5,705 nt of DNA from Rhodospirillales bacterium (lineage in GTDB: Bacteria > Pseudomonadota > Alphaproteobacteria > Acetobacterales > Acetobacteraceae), in NCBI GenBank assembly GCA_015654825.1, contig JAATGE010000302.1:1-5705 (forward strand), in the 5' to 3' direction. The position numbers and the translations under genes were made by a program. Shown piece after piece: positions 1 through 5,379 of this stretch. The notes below the pieces were generated by a model. That model saw only the letters and a list, made by a program, of their open reading frames with translations. It did not search any database and was not told where the DNA came from. Within the stretch, counting starts at the first letter, position 1. Each line of letters begins with the position of its first letter.

Positions 1-33
1 CACAGCGGGTCCAGGGCAGAGCCCTGGCCTTTC
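1..33 (+). repeat. Partial copy of GC-rich palindromic repeat, cut by window edge
   Basis: This stretch resembles the right-hand repeat arm at about 1573-1605, running from the end of the first palindrome through the second and into the pyrimidine-rich tail, with a few single-base losses. It contains a perfect 7-bp stem with a 3-nt loop at 11-27 (CCAGGGC-AGA-GCCCTGG). The first module of the repeat would lie to the left, outside the window. It sits downstream of the minus-strand MotB-like gene. It could act as a transcript-end hairpin there, but no T-run follows it on the minus strand. Confidence 0.6.
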
Positions 34-54
34 TGACCTTATGTTGGCGCCTAT

Positions 55-74
55 GGGCAGAGCCCTGGCCTTTC
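55..74 (+). repeat. Second degenerate copy of the repeat core
   Basis: The 20 bases here are identical to 15-34 minus its last base or so, so the repeat core occurs twice in the same orientation about 40 nt apart. Only a 4-bp stem (GGGC-AGA-GCCC) is left of the palindrome. It is followed on the plus strand by a T-rich stretch (71-80), so a weak plus-strand terminator is possible but unproven. The remaining 81-121 is comparatively AT-rich and holds nothing else I can support. Confidence 0.5.
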
Positions 75-121
75 ATTTTTAGTCTAACCCTTAGCTTCAT
101 TTCGATATTGCATCATATTTC

Positions 122-1396
122 CTACCGGTCGGTCAGGCGCAGTTCGATCCGCCGGTTCTTCGCATACGCCGCCGGCGTCACGGCGGTATCGATCGGTTGA
201 AACTCGCCAAAACCCGCGGCGGCCAGACGGTTCGCCGGTATCCCCTGCGCCACCAGCAGACGCACGACGTTAATCGCGCGTTCCGCCGACAACTCCCAGT
301 TGCTGGCGAATTTTCCGTGCACCGCCTGGCGATCGGCGTGCCCATCGACGCGCAGCACCCACGGCAGGTCCACCGGAATTTCCTTTTGCAGCGCCTTCAG
401 GGTTGCCGCCAGCTGACGGATCTGCTCGGCCCCGGCGACACTCAAATCCGCGCTGCCGACCGGGAACAGCACCTCGCTCTGGAACACGAAACGATCGCCC
501 ACGACCGCAATGCCCGGCCGCCCCGCCAGCACATCGCGCAGCCGTCCGAAAAACTCGCTGCGATATTTCTGCAACTCCGCGACTTTCGACGCCAGCGCCT
601 CGTTCAATTTTGTTCCGAGATCGGCGATACGGAGATCCTTGGCGTGCACGTCCTTCTGCGTCAGATCCAAAGCCGCCGCCACGTGCGCCAACTGTGCGCG
701 CAACGCATCGATCTGCTTCGTCAGCAGCGCGATCTGTGCCCGCGCGCTGTCCGCGACATGCCCGGCCTCGTCAAGCTTTGCCGTCAGCGCGCGGCCGGCA
801 TCAGACGCCGCCTGCGTTTTTGCCGTCTGTGCCGCCAGTTGCAAGGTAAGCTGGTCGCGCAACGCCATCAGTGCCCGCACCTGATCGCTCAAATGCGCCA
901 AATTCTCCGCCGCCGCGGTGTCCGCCCGGCTCGCCGCATCCGCCAGCCGCGCCTGCATGCCGGCCAGCCGTTTTTGCGCCGAGTCCAGCTCCGCGGCTTC
1001 GTCGGAAACCCGCGCCTTCAGCGCCGCCGCGTCGACCGCCGCCGCATCGCGCGCGCCAACCGCCTTCGCCAGCGCATCCTTCAGCCCCGCCGCATCCCGC
1101 ATGGCCGCGTCCCGCGCCGCCTGCGCCGCCTGCAGTTCCTGCGTCAATTGCGCCGCCGAAGCCGCCAGATCGCCGGATTTGCCCTTTTCCAACGACAACA
1201 TGTCGCCGAGCTCCGCCACCTGCCGCCCCAGCCGGTCCAGCGCCTGATCGCGCCCGCTGATCGCCACCGACAGAAATGCCTGCGCCAGCACAAACACCAG
1301 CAGCACAAAAACCAGCACCATCAACAACGTGCTGAGCGCGTCCACATACCCCGGCCACGGGCTCAACGCGCTCGCCGCCGCGCCCCGGCGCCTCAT
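122..1396 (-). CDS. MotB-like inner-membrane protein with long coiled coil and OmpA peptidoglycan-binding domain
   Basis: This 424-residue protein is probably the peptidoglycan-anchoring half of a proton-driven trans-envelope complex with the channel protein encoded upstream. One membrane segment spans about residues 19-43, preceded by a short basic N-terminus. Asp19 (in WPGYVDALSTLL) sits where MotB, TolR and ExbD carry their proton-binding Asp. Residues about 48-290 are Ala/Leu/Asp/Lys/Arg-rich and look like a long periplasmic coiled coil. Residues about 298-424 form an OmpA-like domain with the expected Asp355 (DGHAD), Arg373 (NWELSAERA) and the terminal NRRIEL motif, so peptidoglycan binding looks intact. 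It is longer than typical MotB because of the coiled coil. The start is the only Met before the membrane segment, but no Shine-Dalgarno sequence precedes it; the upstream bases are pyrimidine-rich and belong to the repeat. Family assignment is firm. The flagellar role suggested by the family name is not supported by the neighbours. Confidence 0.92.
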   Translation of the reverse strand: MRRRGAAASALSPWPGYVDALSTLLMVLVFVLLVFVLAQAFLSVAISGRDQALDRLGRQVAELGDMLSLEKGKSGDLAASAAQLTQELQAAQAARDAAMRDAAGLKDALAKAVGARDAAAVDAAALKARVSDEAAELDSAQKRLAGMQARLADAASRADTAAAENLAHLSDQVRALMALRDQLTLQLAAQTAKTQAASDAGRALTAKLDEAGHVADSARAQIALLTKQIDALRAQLAHVAAALDLTQKDVHAKDLRIADLGTKLNEALASKVAELQKYRSEFFGRLRDVLAGRPGIAVVGDRFVFQSEVLFPVGSADLSVAGAEQIRQLAATLKALQKEIPVDLPWVLRVDGHADRQAVHGKFASNWELSAERAINVVRLLVAQGIPANRLAAAGFGEFQPIDTAVTPAAYAKNRRIELRLTDR

Positions 1397-1440
1397 GGGA
1401 AGAAGAAGGCCAAGGGGGCTCTGCCCCCCTGGACCCCCCG

Positions 1441-1458
1441 CTGGGGACTAGTCCCCAG
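1441..1458. repeat. Perfect 18-bp palindrome within the left repeat arm
   Basis: CTGGGGACTAGTCCCCAG equals its own reverse complement. The matching site in the right arm (1559-1576) differs only by a central base change that breaks perfect symmetry. It could be a protein-binding site, a hairpin core or simply the conserved heart of the repeat family. Confidence 0.85.
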
Positions 1459-1582
1459 ACCCCGTTTAATTGGTCGGAGGACAACGAGGGGGGCAACTCG
1501 GGCGTGGGCAAGTTCTCGCTGCCCCCCTCGTTGTCCTCCGACTGAACAAAATTGGGGTCTGGGGACTGGTCCCCAGCGGGGT

Positions 1583-1601
1583 CCAGGGGCAGAGCCCCTG
1601 G
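1583..1601. repeat. 8-bp stem / 3-nt loop hairpin module in the right repeat arm
   Basis: CCAGGGGC-AGA-GCCCCTGG forms a perfect 8-bp stem. The left arm carries the longer counterpart at 1410-1432 (10-bp stem with one mismatch that becomes a G-U pair in minus-strand RNA). Shorter versions occur at 11-27 and about 55-65. It begins 12 nt past the stop codon of the minus-strand channel gene but lacks a following T-run, so it is a poor intrinsic terminator and may instead stabilise or attenuate the message. Confidence 0.75.
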
Positions 1602-1613
1602 CCTTCTTCCTTC

Positions 1614-2705
1614 TCACGGCGCCCGCTCCTCGGCACGCGCGGCGATGGTGCGTGCCAGCAGCCGGAGGTCCTGGCGAAGGTCGGCTGCGGTCTGGGTCTG
1701 GTTGGCGGCGAGTTCCAGGTTCATGCGCTGCAGGGTAGTGTCGATGGCCCGCAGCAGCTGGCTGGTGCCGGCGTCCTCGCGCTCGGCGAGGCGCGCGAGG
1801 GCTTGCTGGGTGCCGCGCAGCGTGTCGGACAGGCTGGTGAGTTTTTCCGTGAGGGCCACGACGGCCTGATTGGCGGCCTGGCGGCCTTCCTCCCCGCGGC
1901 CAATGATCCGCTGCAGTGCTTCCATGTTTTCGGCGGTCTGTTCCAGCAGCGCCTGCACATAGACCGGGATCGGCGCCTCGCCGTCGCCGAGCGCGCCGCT
2001 GCCGACGCGCGTGACGCCGGCGAGCCATTCCTCCAGCTCGTTGAAGAATCGGTTTTGCGCCTGGCCGGCGGTCAGATCGAGAAAGCCGAGCACCAGCGCG
2101 CCCGAAAGCCCGAACATCGAGCTGGAGAACGCCGTGCCCATGCCGTGCAGCGGTCGGCTCAGCCCGGATTTGAGCTGCTCGAACATGGCGTTGATGTCGC
2201 CGGAGCCGACCGAAAGGCTGCCGATCACGTCGCTGACCGAGCCGACCGTCAGCAGCAGGCCCCAGAAAGTGCCGAGCAAGCCGAGAAAGATCAGTAACCC
2301 TGTCGTGTAGCGCGACAGCTCGCGGCTTTCGTCGAGGCGGCTGGCCAGGCTGTCCAGCATGCCGCGGGTCGTTGCGGCCGACAGCGTCAGGCGCTTGCCT
2401 TCCGACGCCGCGGCGCGCGGCGCGAGCATATTGGCCATCGGTGCGAGCAGCGAGGGTGCCGGCGCGGCGGCGGCGCGTTCGGGGGAGATGCGGAAAAGCT
2501 CGATCCACCGCACCTCCGGGTTCAGCCGCAGCACCTGATGCAGGTTCCATACGATGCCGGCCAGCAGCACCGCGCCGATAAAGCCGTTCAGCGGAGGGTT
2601 GTTGGCGAACGCGGTCAGCAGCCGGTCAGCCAGAAGAATTGTGACGCCCAGCACCACTGCCAGGAACAGCAGCATGCGAATGAGGTAGGTGTTCGGGCGG
2701 GTCAT
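1614..2705 (-). CDS. MotA/TolQ/ExbB-family proton-channel protein
   Basis: This 363-residue inner-membrane protein is the probable channel half of a stator-like complex that uses the proton motive force, paired with the MotB-like protein downstream. Four hydrophobic segments lie at about residues 8-25, 39-58, 134-155 and 188-208. The third carries the family signature LGLLGTFWGLLLTV (141-154). The fourth includes HGMGTAFSSSMFGL (187-200), matching the Gly/Thr/Ser-rich pore helix of MotA/ExbB. Residues about 215-363 form a charged cytoplasmic tail with probable coiled coil, where ExbB and TolQ end much sooner. Its ATG overlaps the stop of the upstream OmpA-like gene (ATGA) and has no clear ribosome-binding site, which suggests translational coupling. 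Downstream, the expected close junction to the partner gene is broken by the 217-nt repeat spacer. The family is clear. The energised process is unknown: no flagellar, Tol or TonB genes are nearby. Confidence 0.92.
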   Translation of the reverse strand: MTRPNTYLIRMLLFLAVVLGVTILLADRLLTAFANNPPLNGFIGAVLLAGIVWNLHQVLRLNPEVRWIELFRISPERAAAAPAPSLLAPMANMLAPRAAASEGKRLTLSAATTRGMLDSLASRLDESRELSRYTTGLLIFLGLLGTFWGLLLTVGSVSDVIGSLSVGSGDINAMFEQLKSGLSRPLHGMGTAFSSSMFGLSGALVLGFLDLTAGQAQNRFFNELEEWLAGVTRVGSGALGDGEAPIPVYVQALLEQTAENMEALQRIIGRGEEGRQAANQAVVALTEKLTSLSDTLRGTQQALARLAEREDAGTSQLLRAIDTTLQRMNLELAANQTQTAADLRQDLRLLARTIAARAEERAP

Positions 2706-3445
2706 TTCGGTTGGCCAGTCGGCGTTTGCCGCGGGTGGGCGGCGACGATATCCAGGCGATCGGGTGCGGCGCCCCCGATATCCGTAAAGCCTTTTGCGAT
2801 CGCCGTAATGCGCTCGGAGTCCACGCCCTCATGGATCAGCACGGCGCGCGCCGCCAGCGCGCGGTCCAGCGACAGCCGGCGCGGCGTCGAGGGATCCTCC
2901 GGCGTGCCGGGGGCCCACGCGGTCAGGGTGATTTCGAGCCGCTTGTCCTGCCGGGCGGCAGCGGCGAGCTCGATCAGGGCGGCGTGGGTGGTGTCGTTCA
3001 GGTCCGAGCTGCCGGGCCCGAACGTCAGCCGGGTGCCGGTGTCGATCTTGGTTACCGTCCCGATGGCATCCGCTTTCACCGGCACCGGCGGCGGCGCCTC
3101 GCGGGCGTGCTGCGGCAGCACGGGCGGGGGCGGCGCAATTACCGGATTGGGCGGTGGCGTGGTCGGCACCGCGGGCAATGCGGTCCTTGTGCCGGCGTGA
3201 GCGGTTGAACGAGTGGCCGGGTGAGCCGCGGGCTTGCGCGCTGCGCGATGCGGTGCGGCCGGTTTCTGCGCGGCCGGCTTGGACGTCGCGGTCTCGGCGG
3301 TAGCCGCCGGCGTAGTGTCGGACTTCGCGGCGGGCGGCGTCAGCGCCTCCAGCGCCTTGTCGTTGGTAGTCACCTGGGCCAGCACCGTGCCGGGGCGCAG
3401 CACGGCGAAGAACGGCAGCAGACAGAGCAGGGCGGCGATTCGCAT
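2702..3445 (-). CDS. Secreted OmpA-like domain protein with Ala/Pro-rich linker
   Basis: The 247-residue product starts with a Sec-type signal peptide (residues 1-23, likely cut after VLA; no lipobox Cys). It continues as a low-complexity Ala/Pro/Thr/Lys linker (about 35-125, with runs of prolines near 97-121) and ends in an OmpA-like fold (about 138-235). Signs of the fold are LTFGPGSSDL (140-149), the helix LSLDRALAARAVLIHEGV (191-208) with conserved Arg195, and ITAIAKG (213-219). The usual peptidoglycan-contacting Asp of the GHxD motif is missing (TLTAWAPG at 173-180), and the terminal NRR motif is replaced by PDRLDI. Binding to peptidoglycan may therefore be lost or altered. It is first in the operon and overlaps the channel gene by 4 nt. 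It is probably a periplasmic accessory subunit of the complex; this is inferred from position. The exact start is the first Met before the signal peptide, with only a weak AGGG-like site upstream. Confidence 0.82.
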   Translation of the reverse strand: MRIAALLCLLPFFAVLRPGTVLAQVTTNDKALEALTPPAAKSDTTPAATAETATSKPAAQKPAAPHRAARKPAAHPATRSTAHAGTRTALPAVPTTPPPNPVIAPPPPVLPQHAREAPPPVPVKADAIGTVTKIDTGTRLTFGPGSSDLNDTTHAALIELAAAARQDKRLEITLTAWAPGTPEDPSTPRRLSLDRALAARAVLIHEGVDSERITAIAKGFTDIGGAAPDRLDIVAAHPRQTPTGQPK

Positions 3446-3583
3446 CGGAGGCGACCCTAGGGCCTGGCGGCGCGCCGCTCAATTCGCCCGCCATGAAAGC
3501 GCGGCAATCTGCGCCTGAACCGCGAATAAATCCGCACCGGGCCGAGTCTAGCGCGCCGTCACCATCCAAGACGGAGCGATCTC
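3446..3583. promoter_or_regulatory. Divergent intergenic region with presumed promoters for both operons
   Basis: These 138 nt separate the start of the minus-strand envelope-complex operon from that of the plus-strand phosphoesterase operon, so both promoters should lie here. I cannot identify a convincing -35/-10 pair on either strand. A TGAACC at 3516-3521 resembles an ECF-type -35 element, but no fitting -10 follows at the usual distance. The only well-supported element is the ribosome-binding site at 3573-3576. Confidence 0.5.
3573..3576 (+). promoter_or_regulatory. Ribosome-binding site of the metallophosphoesterase gene
   Basis: GGAG lies 7 nt before the ATG at 3584. It decides this start over the upstream ATG at 3493, which opens a different frame and has no such site. 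Confidence 0.75.
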
Positions 3584-4525
3584 ATGAACAAAAGCGACGA
3601 AAACGCGGACGGCCCCATCGCGGGTGGCCGCCGGGATGCCCTAAAGTGCATGCTTTGGGCCGGCAGCGGCGTGCTCTGGACGGTCGCAGGCGGCGTGCCG
3701 CGCGGTGCCCTGCTGTGCAGCGCCGAGGCCGCCGAGCCGGGCCACGCGCTGCGCTTCGTGCAAATCAGCGACAGCCATATCGGCTTTGCAAAGCCAACCA
3801 ACATGGACACGCCGGCGACGCTCGCGGCCGCCATCCAGGCGGCAAAAGCTGCTACCGGCGCCGCCCTGCTGCTGCATACCGGCGACATCACGCACCTGTC
3901 GCGGCCGGATCAGTTCGATACCGCCGACCAGATCATCCGCGGCGCCGGCCTCACAACGCACTACGTGCCCGGCGAGCACGACTTGCTAGAGGACAGCGGG
4001 CGTCCGTTCTACGACCGTTTCACGCCCGGCGCGGCCAACGGCTGGTACAGCTTCGACCAGCAGGGGGTGCATTTCGTCGCGTTGAACAACGTGCGCGACC
4101 TCAAGCCCGGCGGCATGGGCAGCCTCGGTTCGGAGCAGTTGGAATGGCTGCGCCGCGATCTCGCGGGCCGCGCCGCCAGCCAGCCGATCGTGGTGTTCGC
4201 GCATGTGCCGCTATGGACGGTTTATGCCGACTGGGGCTGGGGCACCGACGACGCGGCGCAGGCGCTGACGCTGTTGCAGCGGTTTGGGTCGGTCACTGTG
4301 CTGAACGGCCATATTCACCAGGTGATGCAGAAGGTGGAGGGTCGGATCGCGTTTCACACCGCGCGCTCCACGGCGTTTCCGCAGCCGGCGCCCGGCGACG
4401 CGGCCGGCCCCGGTCCGGTCAAGAACCTGCCGCCCGGCAAGCTGCGCTCGCTGCTCGGCATCACGCAGGTGCGCGAGGTGCGCGGCCAACATGCGCTGGC
4501 CATTGCCGATCAGGTGCTGGCATGA
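3584..4525 (+). CDS. Tat-exported calcineurin-like metallophosphoesterase
   Basis: This 313-residue two-metal phosphoesterase is probably periplasmic. The N-terminus has a twin-arginine motif (GRRDALK, 15-21), a hydrophobic stretch (about 22-46) and a likely cleavage near 46-51 after an Ala-rich site, so export in folded, metal-loaded form is expected. The metal-ligand motifs appear in order: DSH (63-65), GD (100-101), GEHD (130-133) in place of the common GNHD, AHVPLW (206-211) with His207, and NGHIHQ (241-246) with His243 and His245. All core ligands except the Asn-to-Glu change are present, so it is probably active on a phosphomono- or diester; the substrate cannot be read from the sequence. 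It is first gene of a four-gene run and overlaps the cupredoxin start by ATGA. Its family includes CpdA-like enzymes, but export makes a cytoplasmic cAMP role unlikely. Confidence 0.9.
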   Translation: MNKSDENADGPIAGGRRDALKCMLWAGSGVLWTVAGGVPRGALLCSAEAAEPGHALRFVQISDSHIGFAKPTNMDTPATLAAAIQAAKAATGAALLLHTGDITHLSRPDQFDTADQIIRGAGLTTHYVPGEHDLLEDSGRPFYDRFTPGAANGWYSFDQQGVHFVALNNVRDLKPGGMGSLGSEQLEWLRRDLAGRAASQPIVVFAHVPLWTVYADWGWGTDDAAQALTLLQRFGSVTVLNGHIHQVMQKVEGRIAFHTARSTAFPQPAPGDAAGPGPVKNLPPGKLRSLLGITQVREVRGQHALAIADQVLA

Positions 4526-4854
4526 GCCGCATGACGCGCGCGGTGCTGGCCGGCGCATGTCTGCTGCCGCACCACCTGCCGGCGGCGCCCGCTTTGTCGG
4601 ACGCCGTCGTCACGATCGATAATTTCGCCTTCACGACCCCGGTCACGATCGTTACCGCCGGCACCACCATCACCTGGACCAACCGCGACGACATTCCCCA
4701 CACCGTCACGGCCGACGACGGTCCGCCGCCGACCTATCGCTCCCACCCGCTCGATACCGGCGATCAATTTTCGATGCTGTTCGCGAAGCCGGGGACCTAC
4801 CGGTATTTCTGCTCGCTTCATCCGAAAATGCGCGGCACCGTAATCGTTCGATGA
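4522..4854 (+). CDS. Exported cupredoxin (amicyanin/plastocyanin-like type 1 copper protein)
   Basis: This small 110-residue protein has an N-terminal signal sequence (about 1-25) and a single cupredoxin domain (about 28-110). All four type 1 copper ligands are visible: His60 (DDIPHTV), Cys97, His100 and Met103 (FCSLHPKM). The C-x2-H-x2-M spacing is that of amicyanin; plastocyanin and pseudoazurin have a longer His-Met gap. It should bind one copper in the periplasm and shuttle electrons or hold copper. No methylamine dehydrogenase gene, the classical amicyanin partner, is in view. The ATG at 4522 overlaps the phosphoesterase stop (ATGA) and is preceded by AGGTG at 4512-4516. The reading frame stays open far upstream across the phosphoesterase gene, but that part has no domain, so the start at 4522 is preferred. 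A role in sensing copper or redox state for the sigma/anti-sigma pair is inferred from position only. Confidence 0.88.
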   Translation: MSRMTRAVLAGACLLPHHLPAAPALSDAVVTIDNFAFTTPVTIVTAGTTITWTNRDDIPHTVTADDGPPPTYRSHPLDTGDQFSMLFAKPGTYRYFCSLHPKMRGTVIVR

Positions 4855-4875
4855 GCGACGGATTCTTTCGCGCAA

Positions 4876-5379
4876 ATGAGCGAATCGGCGGCGGCAGGGG
4901 AGGTTTTCGCGCGCGTTGTGGTGCCGCACCTGCCGGCTGCCTACCGCCTGGCGTTGTGGCTGCTGCGCGACCCCGCCGCCGCGGAGGACGTGGTGCAGGA
5001 CGCCGCCGAGCGCGCGTTCCGCCACATCGCCACGTTCCGCGGCGACAACGCCAGCGCGTGGCTGCTCCGCATCGTGCGTAACCGGGCCATCGAGACATTG
5101 GCCAAGGGCCGCCCGTCGGCAGTGCTGGACGACGACCTGGCCGATCCAGCGCCGCTGGCCGACACGATCCTGCTACGGGCCGAAGGCGAAACCACGCTGC
5201 ACGCGGCCCTCGCGGAACTGCCGCCGACATTGCGCGAATGCCTGGTACTGCGGGAACTCGAGGAGTTTTCATATCGCGATATCGCCGACATCGTCGGGGT
5301 GCCGGTGGGGACCGTGATGTCGCGGCTGTGGAAGGCCAGGCAGGCACTGATGGCCCGGACCGAGGCGCTGCGCACATGA
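4876..5379 (+). CDS. ECF-type RNA polymerase sigma factor
   Basis: The 167-residue protein has the two-domain layout of ECF sigma factors. Region 2 (about 17-76) contains the core-binding and -10-recognition helices (AEDVVQDAAERAFRHI, then AWLLRIVRNRAIE). An acidic linker (about 80-105) follows, then region 4 (about 107-157) with a helix-turn-helix (FSYRDIADIVGVPVGTVMSR, 131-150) for -35 recognition. Length is normal and there is no extra C-terminal domain. The start lies 21 nt after the cupredoxin stop, in the same frame. Shine-Dalgarno pairing is weak (GGA at 4860-4862). An ATG at 4851 overlaps the cupredoxin stop but is out of frame with this protein. GTG codons at 4918 and 4921 follow a strong AGGGGAGG, yet at too long a distance. 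It overlaps the anti-sigma start by ATGA, the usual arrangement for stoichiometric synthesis. It probably transcribes its own operon, by analogy with other ECF systems. Confidence 0.92.
   Translation: MSESAAAGEVFARVVVPHLPAAYRLALWLLRDPAAAEDVVQDAAERAFRHIATFRGDNASAWLLRIVRNRAIETLAKGRPSAVLDDDLADPAPLADTILLRAEGETTLHAALAELPPTLRECLVLRELEEFSYRDIADIVGVPVGTVMSRLWKARQALMARTEALRT

Larger units (their letters stand above)
1402..1609. repeat. Composite inverted repeat (two head-to-head copies of a palindromic element)
   Basis: The left arm 1402-1495 (94 nt) is the near-exact reverse complement of the right arm 1520-1609 (90 nt); the loop is 1496-1519. Differences are a few C/G-run length changes, one A/G substitution and a diverged AT-rich patch of 10-12 nt (about 1464-1473 and 1540-1551). 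Reading inward, each arm holds a purine tract, a hairpin module (1410-1432 and 1583-1601), a second palindrome (1441-1458 and 1559-1576), the AT patch, then TCGGAGGACAACGAGG and a G-run. It fills nearly the whole 217-nt gap between the channel-gene stop (1614) and the MotB-like start (1396). In a read-through transcript it could fold as one stem of about 90 bp or as several small hairpins. I see no transposase or target-site duplication. From memory, similar GC-rich intergenic repeats are common in Acetobacteraceae; this was not checked. Confidence 0.9.

Noticed and set aside
1..120. CRISPR array or tandem repeat at the left edge
   Set aside because: Only two unequal copies of a palindromic core with no spacer regularity; they match the intergenic repeat family at 1402-1609.
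1402..1609. Simple intrinsic terminator or an insertion sequence
   Set aside because: No T-run follows the hairpins on the minus strand, and there is no room for a transposase gene and no visible target-site duplication.
197..1738. Long plus-strand open frame of 513 codons opposite the MotB-like gene
   Set aside because: Composition is Arg/Gln/His/Pro-rich without any domain; it mirrors the Ala-rich coding strand and runs through the repeat.
1393..2550. Minus-strand frame of 385 codons across the channel gene and the repeat
   Set aside because: Low-complexity Arg/Gly/Pro-rich product and complete overlap with the clearly coding channel frame.
122..2705. Zorya-type antiphage system (ZorA/ZorB are MotA- and MotB-like)
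   Set aside because: No ZorC, ZorD or ZorE-like gene is present, the coiled coil is on the B subunit and not a long tail of ZorA type, and the third gene is a secreted OmpA-like protein.
3493..4854. A long open frame that would give a 453-residue protein ending in the cupredoxin
   Set aside because: It overlaps the phosphoesterase in another frame, has no domain before the cupredoxin, and is rich in Arg/Ala/Gly/Pro as expected for an off-frame translation of GC-rich DNA.
4851..5081. Short frame starting at the ATGA overlap after the cupredoxin
   Set aside because: It lies out of frame inside the sigma gene, has no homology I recognise, and the sigma protein is already full length from 4876.
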